A DNA stretch of 64,000 bases from Morinoia aosen (taxonomy: Eukaryota > Arthropoda > Malacostraca > Amphipoda > Talitridae), in assembly GCA_030386875.1 (NCBI GenBank), contig CM059562.1, positions 22,869,360 through 22,933,359 on the forward strand, given 5' to 3'. The position numbers were made by a program, and so were the translations under genes. The notes beneath the pieces were generated by a model. The model saw only the letters and a program-made list of their open reading frames with translations, was not told where the DNA came from and did not search any database. Positions 50,440-59,349 of this stretch are shown here, one piece after another (position 1 is the first letter of the stretch; every line of letters begins with the position of its first letter).

Positions 50440-50855
50440 CATTAGATAAGACCATCTTCAACTATGACGACGGCTTCTACGCGCTTTCGAAAGCTGGACA
50501 GGGCGTGGAGAACTTCTGCCGTTTCCAGCGACTCCTAATTGCTTATATGATGTACTTCTTGAAGGCTGTGACTTGGTTTTGTGACTTACGACTAGCTAAG
50601 TAATCCAGAAATAGTAATCCAACGAACACAAGTCAGGCGAGTTGGAAGGTCAAAAGTCTTTCTCCTAGAGTCGCAAGTCTGACCTCTCGAACAAGTCAGT
50701 GATTTTGCTCGCCGTGTGGGCCAGGAGTCTTTCTGCAATATGAAGTTCTTGCTTGAAGCCTTGCCCTTCATTCGTGGAGTGATTTTTGTTTGCAAGACGT
50801 AGCAGTAAAATTCGGCATATTTTTTACCTTTGTTGGCGAAGAAGTGGGTAAAGAT
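50440..50855 (-). pseudogene. Decayed mariner-like transposase, C-terminal catalytic region
   Basis: Read on the minus strand across frames: KGKKYAEFYCYVLQTKITPR, then NFILQKDSWPTRRAKSL (the usual QQD-APAH block with the catalytic Asp kept), then after a frame change and two stops PSNSPDLCSLDYYFW (third catalytic Asp in SPDL-x-LDYY-W), then FRKRVEAVVIVEDGLI, which fits the C-terminal FRKRLEAVI-GGHIE end of mariners. About 37 residues separate the two Asp residues, though the frameshift makes this uncertain. Upstream coding is replaced by the 294-bp repeat at 50861. The copy is inactive. Confidence 0.75.
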
Positions 50856-50860
50856 GTCAT

Positions 50861-51154
50861 GTCAATTCATGCTTCATTGTCATTACCAATACCCTGATGG
50901 CCATCATAGGGTCCGCCAAAATTCACAAGAACTCGAATATGTCCGCCCCTTGAGATGCAATACTTAGCATCAGTGGCACAGTCGCACACAACATTGCTCA
51001 ATATTATACCAGTTTAATCAGGCCATAGTTAAACACTGCGCATGCTGTACACTGTTTCGAAAAAATTATTAATGCGCTTGAAATAAAGGCGTAAAATTCA
51101 CTCTCAAACCATTGCTTCTCCTGAAGTTACAGTCCACATCATTATTGACGTAGC
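50861..51154 (+). repeat. 294-bp direct repeat, copy B
   Basis: This is the gap-free partner of 48139-48432. Its left edge abuts the mariner-like relic almost exactly (6 bp), so the 294-bp sequence may be part of the same transposon family on the minus strand (5' to the preserved transposase part) or an insertion into it. The minus-strand frame at 51069-51269 is unrecognised. Confidence 0.93.
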
Positions 51155-54100
51155 TAAGGGGGTCATGAGGGTCATGAGTGGCGCTTGCTGGCTTCTTCGT
51201 GTTTACCGTAGGTCGAACGCTCTTGTTCAAAGAGGCAATCCAGCAATTGTCTGTTACATGCCCTATCAACCGTAAAAAAAAATCAGCAGAAAAGAACTTG
51301 ATGGTATAGACCCGTGGTCTTTAGCCAGTTCAAAACATTTTTGTAAATCTTCTAGACAATTTCTCCGACTCAGACTTTTTTCATTTTATTGGTTAGGAGA
51401 TGCTCCCTGTTTTGAGCCTAAGAGGTTAGGTCAAGGTCTTTGATCGATTGTGAATTGTGACACTGCGAGCTTCTTCTCATACAATGTCGATAATGACACA
51501 GTTCGGTTGGGTTGTACGCGTCTTTTAAGGCTAGCTTTTGACGCGAGGTTTACAAATATAAGTTTTTCTTGCTGTGTGGGTGGCTTTCCAACTTGGCCAG
51601 ATTGATCAAAAGACTTACAACTTTCGTAAACTGTCAGCCCAGGTTACTGGAGGGATTTTGGAATAAAGGGTGAGCTTCGACTCGTGCGACAAAGTTCACA
51701 GATAGCTGAACATTCCCAGTGCTCCATTGCGTTGTGTTCATGCAACGAACTCCAATTGTTAACTCCCAGCTCTATAGATAATTAAGCATAACTGATGCAC
51801 TTCAGTTGAGCTAACTTTCAGAAGAATCAGAACCTCTAAAATTGTAAATTTATCTGAAAGACCCAGTACAATGGGACTGGTCAAAACAAGCCTACAAAAC
51901 AAGTTTTCGTGAAGTACAACGTATGAGTTTTTGTATGGTACAAAGTTTGAGTTTTATGCCCATGGGGTAGGAGCGAAGCTTCAAACTTGAAGAAGTTGCT
52001 TTGTGACAAGCAGGCTCTGTTTTTCTAATGGTCTTTTCTATATGAGCCTGCGAGTTCGTCTTACGGACTAGTTCTGTGTTTCAGAGGTGATGGGAGGTGC
52101 GGTCGGTTTTTGACTGAACGTATTACCGGAGAAATAATTAATTGTACACTGCCCTGTTATCAGGCGTACTTGATGTTCACATATCACTGATGTATTTTAC
52201 GGTTATTGAGTGATTTTGAAAAACATGGAGACTGAATGTGAATGTTTCTCAAAATTAAAATGATGAATATAGGAACCGCTGAGTCTGAACCGTAATAATA
52301 AAGCTAAATGTAATTTTTAGAGCGCCAATAAGCGATAGTTATTATTTGAATTAATATAATTACCGTTCAGAAAACAGACAGTCGACACTTGCAGCTTAAC
52401 AAAAAGACGAGGAATACACACTGCACAGCGTCAAAATCAGGTAGATTTGGCCGTTGTAAACTGGCTATAATCCAACAGCAGACTAGGACAAAACACTAAA
52501 GCTGTAAGCCAGATTAGACTACGTTTAAGTAGAGAAGTTGCTGGCCAAGAGTAGACTTGGCCAAATTAGACGAGCTGAAAAAAGCGAAGAGTACACGATG
52601 CATGGTGCGCCAAAACAGCAATAGAGGCACCCACGCACTACTTGGCCAGCTACTGAGTAAACCGAGAGAAGGGCAGACAGCTGGTGCGTACCTAATGACC
52701 ATCAGCACCTGCTTCTCCACTTGTCAGGGTATTGCTATAGGTCACTGGGAACTCATTTCCCCTCTCTTTAAAACTTGCCAAGTAATTTCTGACAACCGGT
52801 GCAGTAAAAACTAATGTCAAGAAAAATTTCCTAAGCCGTACGTCCAAAAATAGTTCAAATTAACTGCAAAATGTCGCGTAAATTTTTTTCTGAGCATGAG
52901 ATAGGCATAATGTTATAAATATGCTCATTTTCAGGAGCAGGAATAAGAAATCACCCAAAAATTAGCGGGCCTTGAAGTACTTATGAAGGAAAGGAGCCGA
53001 AGTCAGCTAGGTGGCGGGGGCCAGCCAAAGCCTTAAAGTGAACCTAAACTGAACATGATCATAGGCTGAACTGAGTTTCTCGTTTACTGAGAATAAGCGG
53101 AACTGATCTCGGTTACTGAGAGAGAACGTAGCCCATTCCCTAAGGACAACAACGACACTGTGACGGAGAAAAAGTCGCTTCTGCATTGAGAAAAGTTACC
53201 TCATCACGACATGCTGCATGACATATATACTCGTACTTTAAATGCATTTGCAGATGTTTTTCTACCTTACTAATTTCCTTTAACAGACAAGTAATACTTC
53301 CGTCCTACCGTTATGCCGCGATGTTTATTGGTTATCTCCACTGATAAGATCTTTATTGTCCTTCCTTCGTTACACCTTCGATGTTAAGAATTTCCTTTCC
53401 TTTCACACGTAAAGCACTGGCTACCAGGCTCACATGACTCCCCTCGTCTCCCAGGGTCTTGTGGACTGACTTGTATATAAGAACCGATCACGTGATGGCA
53501 TCATGTAGTACGGTCGATCCTCGAGTTTTAGGGCAACTTCTCATGCGAATCTTAACTTAGCCAGGTAAAATTTTGCTCAGATTCAGAGTTATTCATAACT
53601 GGCATTGTTTTCGTTGAATAACCGGAACTTGTTTTTATCCGACTTGCACAGGATAGTTTCAATTCGATGATCAATTGTACTTTTTTGGCACACCTCAGAA
53701 CTTCCAAACCTGGACTCTGTCAGGCGCTAAGCCTTTTGCACCTGCTGAACTCGGAGAGATCTTTAAAAATCAATGTGAAGTGCTGGAACAGAATTTAGTG
53801 TTGCCAAACAAGCTGAACCTTCCCAGAATATAACGAATGTTGCGGGTTCTCCAAATTCATCTGGGGGAAATTCTTTTGCTCCGGAAAATAGCGAACCGAA
53901 CCGCGTCTAAACATCACCCCATGTATTTTTTCGCTCTGGAATAGGGATTTAAACTTGAGAGTGAATGAAATATGAAATATTTGATAGTAAGAAAATGAAA
54001 AACTTGGGGCTAGGGCTTTGGGCGGCACTTTTCTTCATTTAGCATCAATGCTGCCATGTTAACTAGTAACCTAGAATGGTTACCCTCTAATATGCTAACA

Positions 54101-54599
54101 CGGATGGTTAACTCAGGAGAACTTTAAATGAACTTGAAAATGAAAAAACACCTATAAAGGAATAGCATTTATGTTGAAAATACTCAAAAAATATAGGTCT
54201 TCATTTATCATTTGTGTTATTTTGAATTGAAATTACAGTTTAAAAAGTACCTTACAAACCCTGAGAAAATAGTTAGCAGCGGGGGTAATTAAATTAAACC
54301 AAAAAACTTCATATTTAATTAGCAAAATAGCAATCCGATCTTCTTACCCTCGTGCGTGGTCTTACAGGGGATAACTCGATCAGTAATTTTTTTATCTATG
54401 GACCGATTTTCCTGAAATTTGCCCAGAATATGTAATTTTAAAAAGAAAAACATATTTACTCCAGTAACTTTCTAGACTTAGTCCTTCGTTTCTTGAGAAA
54501 ATGGGAATTGTTATTTTTTTAATAATTCTCTTGGACATTTCAAAAGAATAGAAGTCGATGAGTTTTCATGCTAGAAAAAAAACAAAGACAACTTTTTTT
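51155..54599. other. Unassigned sequence
   Basis: No gene recognised. The frames at 52514-52814 (both strands) and 53795-54028 (minus) lack known motifs. Confidence 0.35.
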
Positions 54600-54712
54600 A
54601 GGTTGCATATATATGTTATGATATATATATATATATATAGATATATATTTTAATATATGTATTTATAAAAACACATATATATATATATGTATATAGCATA
54701 ACATATTTATAT
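54600..54712. repeat. AT-rich foldback with TA microsatellites
   Basis: GCATATATATGTTATG on the left faces GCATAACATATTTATA on the right, with (TA)n runs inside, so the block can fold into one long imperfect hairpin. It lies about 730 bp upstream of the LINE open frame. Confidence 0.65.
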
Positions 54713-55437
54713 TTAACGTACACTAGCTGTATGCAATCATCACAGGCACCGGGATAATTACTCCCTGGTAACCGTATCAGGTTTATTAAATACAGTTCTA
54801 ATCACGCAACATTTCTTCAGGTACTCACAGCACAGGGCGTTGTAGCATGAAAAGGTTTTGGGCAGATACAATGTGCACACTTGATGCACTTGGCGATATG
54901 TGCTCATACATTCTCGACTCCACAGCACATCGCGCTAACTAAAGGCTCAACTTCTCTAGACGTCTTGTTGTTTGAAACGTTTATTTCCCACAAGCAACGG
55001 GTCTGTTAAGGTTCACCAAACTTATGCTTCAATTTTTAAATCGCGTGGTTTACTTCCTTAGTGAGAGCAGCCGGCGTATTTTATCAGGAAAGAAGTTTTT
55101 GATGTGTTATTGGAGAAGTTATTATTTCACACGTTAGTGTTGCGTCAAGTAAGAGGTTCTCTCTAAGGATAGCTCGGAAATTTCCCAAAATAATCAATGG
55201 AAATTTTCAAGAAAAGCATGAAATAATATTTGAGAAAATGCGATTTTCTACAGATACCGTGTGAGGCATTTCTGTGTCTTATGGGTCCATGTGTTTTTAA
55301 AATTACAATGAGCCCATCTCACGGACATTCCCTAGTGTATCTCCCAGAAGCTGGATTCTCGAGCGTTTCGTAAGATCGACTTAGTGCTGCTGCTTTGCAC
55401 CTCCGTGTTTTTATTTTCACTACATCGCAACGCTTGA
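54713..55437. other. Upstream flank or possible LINE 5' UTR
   Basis: No coding features. The LINE's 5' boundary could not be placed. An in-frame TGA at 55435-55437 limits the ORF1 open frame, so the 5' UTR, if retained, is within this interval. Confidence 0.35.
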
Positions 55438-56364
55438 CTTTCTCCGGGAAGAGTTGATTATCATTATTTTACTTCTGTGTTTGGCCTGCCTATCTCGTTG
55501 TTCTCCTCAGTTTTCCTGGTATCAAAGTTTAGTACTGGATTTTCGAAGAATGTGTGTCGTCGTAGTGGTTCAGTTGACAGCGTAAGTTCTTCTAGTTCTA
55601 CAGCTACCACAGCGTTAATTTTCATAAAATCAATACAAAGAGAAAAATTGCAGCAGAATCGCGGTCAAAATCCGATAAAATACTTACAGCCAAACCGCAC
55701 ACATAACCACCACCAAGAGAGTGAAAATGACAAGAGCACCCCTCATTTCTCAGTCGCTCACTCAGCTAAAACTGGCCACAGCCTGCCAATTCAAAGCGAG
55801 GAAAGCAAGAAATCCAAACAACTCTCATCCGAAAATGCTGAATGTCAGCCTAAATATCACTCAAGCCCCATGTACTCACTCGTCAGTACCACCATGGATG
55901 AATTAAAACGATCATTGAAAGTGAAGCTGCATCCTACCATAGCCGATGGGCACTGCCTCCTTCATGCAGTAACTCACCAGCTTAAGACAAAATCGCCCTC
56001 AAAATGGAATTACAATTCCTTAAAAGCAGCAATAAAAAAAGAAAGCACTACAAATGAAAACAAATATGTCAATTTCCTTGCCAAGAAAAGCGGTGATCTA
56101 CCTAGGCTCATAAGTAAATACATTGACGAAAAACATTTTGATCATGATGCTGGGGACCTAATACCACATATCATATCAAAGATCACTGGTAGGAGAATTC
56201 TCATCTTCGATGAGCAAGGCGATGGTATTTGGAGAACAGTAATCGACCCCTCACCAGAAGTATCAACTAATAACCATCCGTTGATGCTTCATCGGAAAAA
56301 TCATCACTACAGTACCCTTGTTGCACAAGACAAAAACAAGACTGATATCACATCATCTTCATGA
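55438..56364 (+). CDS. LINE ORF1 with OTU-like cysteine protease domain
   Basis: The frame is open from 55438 to TGA at 56362-56364. The only in-frame ATG upstream of the OTU core is at 55870 (MYSLVSTTMDELKRSL), so the roughly 144 codons before it may be 5' UTR, part of a longer ORF1 lost here, or a non-AUG extension; they are Ser/Lys/Gln-rich. The domain that follows has the OTU signature: ADGHCLLHAV (Asp at 55945, Cys at 55954), a hydrophobic IPHIISKITGRRILIF segment and a C-terminal NHHYSTLV with the catalytic His. OTU proteins remove ubiquitin or act as cysteine proteases; what this one cleaves is unknown. No zinc knuckle, esterase or coiled-coil ORF1 domain was seen. It shares its reading frame with ORF2. 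Confidence 0.8.
   Translation, partial: LSPGRVDYHYFTSVFGLPISLFSSVFLVSKFSTGFSKNVCRRSGSVDSVSSSSSTATTALIFIKSIQREKLQQNRGQNPIKYLQPNRTHNHHQESENDKSTPHFSVAHSAKTGHSLPIQSEESKKSKQLSSENAECQPKYHSSPMYSLVSTTMDELKRSLKVKLHPTIADGHCLLHAVTHQLKTKSPSKWNYNSLKAAIKKESTTNENKYVNFLAKKSGDLPRLISKYIDEKHFDHDAGDLIPHIISKITGRRILIFDEQGDGIWRTVIDPSPEVSTNNHPLMLHRKNHHYSTLVAQDKNKTDITSSS
56362..56364 (+). promoter_or_regulatory. Single in-frame TGA between ORF1 and ORF2 (possible readthrough site)
   Basis: The context is TCA TGA CAA. Frames before and after are the same, and codons from 56365 onward are open to 59349. C after UGA favours leaky termination, although the strongest known context (UGA CUA) is not matched. A CGA codon (Arg) turned into TGA by CpG deamination would give the same picture. 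Confidence 0.5.
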
Positions 56365-59349
56365 CAAAATACTGTTGTCCAGTTGAATAGCAGTCTCTCA
56401 AACACACCAGATGCTAGACTTGACACTCTGGGCAACAATGATAAAATCAATAAGTCCACGAAACAGTCCCTACCAAAAAATCCCTCTTATGCCACAAATA
56501 ATCGCCATAAAATAAAAAACATTAAAATTAAACATATCAATACTCGTAGCCTCTTTAGTAAGCTGGATGACATTAGAGTAATGTTGGTCACAGAAGACAT
56601 TGACATTTTATGTGTTTCCGAGACATGGTTCGATTCGCGCACTCAGAGCTCCTTTTTCAACATTCCCGATTATGTGCTGTACCGCCATGACGGCGTTAAA
56701 AATAGCAAAGGTAGTGGTTCTTGTATTTTCGTAAGAGAAATTTACCAGTCGTCTTTACTTTTAACAAACGAAGTGTGCGAGGGCATAGAGATGGTTTGGT
56801 TGAAAGTGCAAATAAATAAACATAAATCCATCATTACCGGCAGCCTTTACCGGCACCCATCAGCTTCTCTACCAACAACAGTAGAGTTCATTGAGAAAAT
56901 TTTCAGAGAAATTTTGGCTACAAAAAAGTCATTCTTTGCTTTCGGTGATTTTATTATTGACCTGACGGATGAAAAAAATCAGCTTAGCAGACTGTTGTAC
57001 AAACTAAACCTTTCACAAATGGTCAAAGAACCAACTCGCGTCACAAGCGTATCTAAGACTCTCCTCGATCTAGCAATCACAAACAAACCTACGGCAATAC
57101 TTAATACAGTAATATCACCCTCTGTCGCCGATCACCACTCTGTAGAATGTAAAATTAATATTGCAAAGGAAAGACAAAACTATCGTCTCATGACTTACCG
57201 CCTAAAAAGTCAATATTCGCCGGAACTATTTAATGAAAAACTCCTAAACAGGTTCACCGAATTTCAGAGCATGATGCAAATTGACGATGTGGACATTCAA
57301 GTTTCTATCTTTAACGAGAACTTTACAGCAGCTCTAAATGAATGCGCTCCTTATATCACCAAAAAAACTAGGCCAAAACGCACTCTGTGGATTACCAGCG
57401 AAATTAAAGACCTAAGCAGAATAAAGAAAATTTACTTGCGAGAGTACAAAGAAAACAGGTCAAACATTACTTTATACAGGAGGTATAAAGAACTTGGAAA
57501 GATTCTTCGGAAGAAAATCACGCAAGCAAAACAAACTCACTTCCACCAAGAACTATTCATGGCAAAAAATAATCCAAAACGCACATGGGAAATCATTAGT
57601 GAGGTGGCTCAATATAAAAACTTAGAGCGAAAAAGTTATTTTGAAAATCCTTTGGAAAAAGCCACTGAGTTCAACACTTTCTTTTCAAAAGTAGGTGCCC
57701 AAGTCTTCGATGAAGTGAGTAAAACCAGTCCGAGGAAATTGACAGTTGAAAGTTCATGCCCTACTGCACTTTTAAAGGCTAGCGCCCTGTGGAAGCCACG
57801 CCCTATCGATTTACCAGAGTTAAAAACTATTTTATACTCATTGAAAAACACAAAAGCAGTTGGACATGATGGAATCAACCTCCAATACATAAAAGACAGT
57901 TTTCCAGTCACAGCACCATTGATTCGTTTGATTATCAACACATCAATAGCTACTAATAAGTTTCCAAAACAATGGAAACACTCTATAATTAGACCGTTGC
58001 ATAAAACTGGAGACATAAATACAGCGTCAAATTACAGGCCCATTAGCCTTTTACCTGTCCTGTCCAAAATATTAGAAAAAGTAGTAACGAATCAACTGTC
58101 ATCTCACCTGGACGAGTCAAATTTACTTCATCGAAATCAATATGCCTATAGGAAGAACACTAGCACTCAAGACGCCCTGCTTAACATCACTGAAAAAATA
58201 TACAACGACATCGATCAAAAAAATGTTACAATATTGCTGCTACTTGATCTCTCTAAAGCATTCGACAGCGTCGAACATGATCAACTCCTACAAAAAATAC
58301 TGAAATTAGGAGTGGATACACAGTGGTTTAAAAGTTACCTTTCAAACCGGTCTCATGCAGTCCTCTTAGATAACAAGTTGTCCCCATTCCTTCAAAATAC
58401 TCGTAGCTTTGGTGTCCCTCAAGGATCAATTCTGGGCCCGCTACTGTTCTCAATTTTCATTAACGATTTCCCTCCAATGCCTTCTAACACACGAATCTCC
58501 ATGTATGCAGATGACGTCCAAATTGCAATGACAAGCTCTGTAGCACAAATACCACAGACGAAAAAAGAAGCTGAAGCTCTATTGATCAGCCTCAAGTCAT
58601 GGTATGACCAAAATGGTCTCAAGCTAAACGCGAACAAAACACAATTCATTATTTTTGGGTCAAAGCATTCAATAAACAACATTCAAAATCTAGATCTAAC
58701 TCTTACAGTTGGAAATGACAAAATTCACCCATCAGAAAAAGTAAAAAATTTAGGTATTTGGTTCGATAGAAACATGTCCTTCAAATCCCACGTTGACAAA
58801 ACCTGCAAGGCAATTCACGGGACCTTATTGTTTTTCAATCGTATAAAAAATATGCTTGACGAAGAATCTAGATTGTTGGCCGTTCATTCTTTGGTCTTAT
58901 CACGTATTGACTACTGTAGCCTGGTCTGGGGAGATATATCGAAAGATCTTCAGAAAGACCTACAAAAATGCATAAATTTTGCAGCAAAGGTTGTATGCAG
59001 CGGTCAATTCAAAAAGCATGACCACGTAACACCACTCCTGGATAAACTTGGCTGGGCTCCGATTCGGGAAAGGTTTCTGGCGCACAAAGCCCAATACGTT
59101 TTCTCCTCTTTATATCTTCCTCATAGCAGTGCTGAAATAGTGGAATTCCACTCCCCTACCGTCACGAACCAAAAGCCAAACAGGAGACGTGATGTCTCAA
59201 TCAAATACCGTTCATCTAGCATCGGGCAGAAAGCTCTGTCAGTATCAGGCGCCTTACTGTGGAACAAACTCCCCCAGAGCTTCAAAACCCCTCAAACACT
59301 GAGAGAATTCAAAACTAAAATGGCTCTCTATCTTGCGTCAGCACAATAA
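56365..59349 (+). CDS. LINE ORF2: AP-endonuclease and reverse transcriptase
   Basis: The frame is 994 codons plus stop, open from directly after the ORF1 stop. Numbering from the TTG at 56383: the AP-endonuclease spans about 45-255 with Asn53 (KHINTRS), Glu80 (VSETWFD), SLYRHPS, Asp189 in GDFI and ADHHS at 249-253. The RT spans about 470-760 with GHDGIN, NYRPISLLPVLSKILEK, LLLLDLSKAFDSVEHDQL, GVPQGSILGPLLFSIFINDF and YADD at 708-711. The C-terminal segment ends with SGALLWNKLPQSF and LREFKTKMALYL, typical of CR1/L2/Daphne-like LINEs. The first ATG (56581, residue 67) lies after Asn53, so an ATG-initiated product would lack the start of the endonuclease. The Asn expected after GDF is Ile191, and Ser before the DH pair is Ala, which may impair DNA cleavage. 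Confidence 0.93.
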   Translation, partial: QNTVVQLNSSLSNTPDARLDTLGNNDKINKSTKQSLPKNPSYATNNRHKIKNIKIKHINTRSLFSKLDDIRVMLVTEDIDILCVSETWFDSRTQSSFFNIPDYVLYRHDGVKNSKGSGSCIFVREIYQSSLLLTNEVCEGIEMVWLKVQINKHKSIITGSLYRHPSASLPTTVEFIEKIFREILATKKSFFAFGDFIIDLTDEKNQLSRLLYKLNLSQMVKEPTRVTSVSKTLLDLAITNKPTAILNTVISPSVADHHSVECKINIAKERQNYRLMTYRLKSQYSPELFNEKLLNRFTEFQSMMQIDDVDIQVSIFNENFTAALNECAPYITKKTRPKRTLWITSEIKDLSRIKKIYLREYKENRSNITLYRRYKELGKILRKKITQAKQTHFHQELFMAKNNPKRTWEIISEVAQYKNLERKSYFENPLEKATEFNTFFSKVGAQVFDEVSKTSPRKLTVESSCPTALLKASALWKPRPIDLPELKTILYSLKNTKAVGHDGINLQYIKDSFPVTAPLIRLIINTSIATNKFPKQWKHSIIRPLHKTGDINTASNYRPISLLPVLSKILEKVVTNQLSSHLDESNLLHRNQYAYRKNTSTQDALLNITEKIYNDIDQKNVTILLLLDLSKAFDSVEHDQLLQKILKLGVDTQWFKSYLSNRSHAVLLDNKLSPFLQNTRSFGVPQGSILGPLLFSIFINDFPPMPSNTRISMYADDVQIAMTSSVAQIPQTKKEAEALLISLKSWYDQNGLKLNANKTQFIIFGSKHSINNIQNLDLTLTVGNDKIHPSEKVKNLGIWFDRNMSFKSHVDKTCKAIHGTLLFFNRIKNMLDEESRLLAVHSLVLSRIDYCSLVWGDISKDLQKDLQKCINFAAKVVCSGQFKKHDHVTPLLDKLGWAPIRERFLAHKAQYVFSSLYLPHSSAEIVEFHSPTVTNQKPNRRRDVSIKYRSSSIGQKALSVSGALLWNKLPQSFKTPQTLREFKTKMALYLASAQ

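Noticed and set aside
55477..55479. GTG as the ORF1 start, and TTG at 56383 as the ORF2 start
   Set aside because: Non-ATG starts chosen only by frame length. In a eukaryotic element ATG at 55870 is the credible start for the OTU part, and ORF2 has no credible own start.
57636..58016. 126-codon minus-strand frame inside LINE ORF2 (also 58419-58682)
   Set aside because: Antisense shadow of the reverse transcriptase coding frame.
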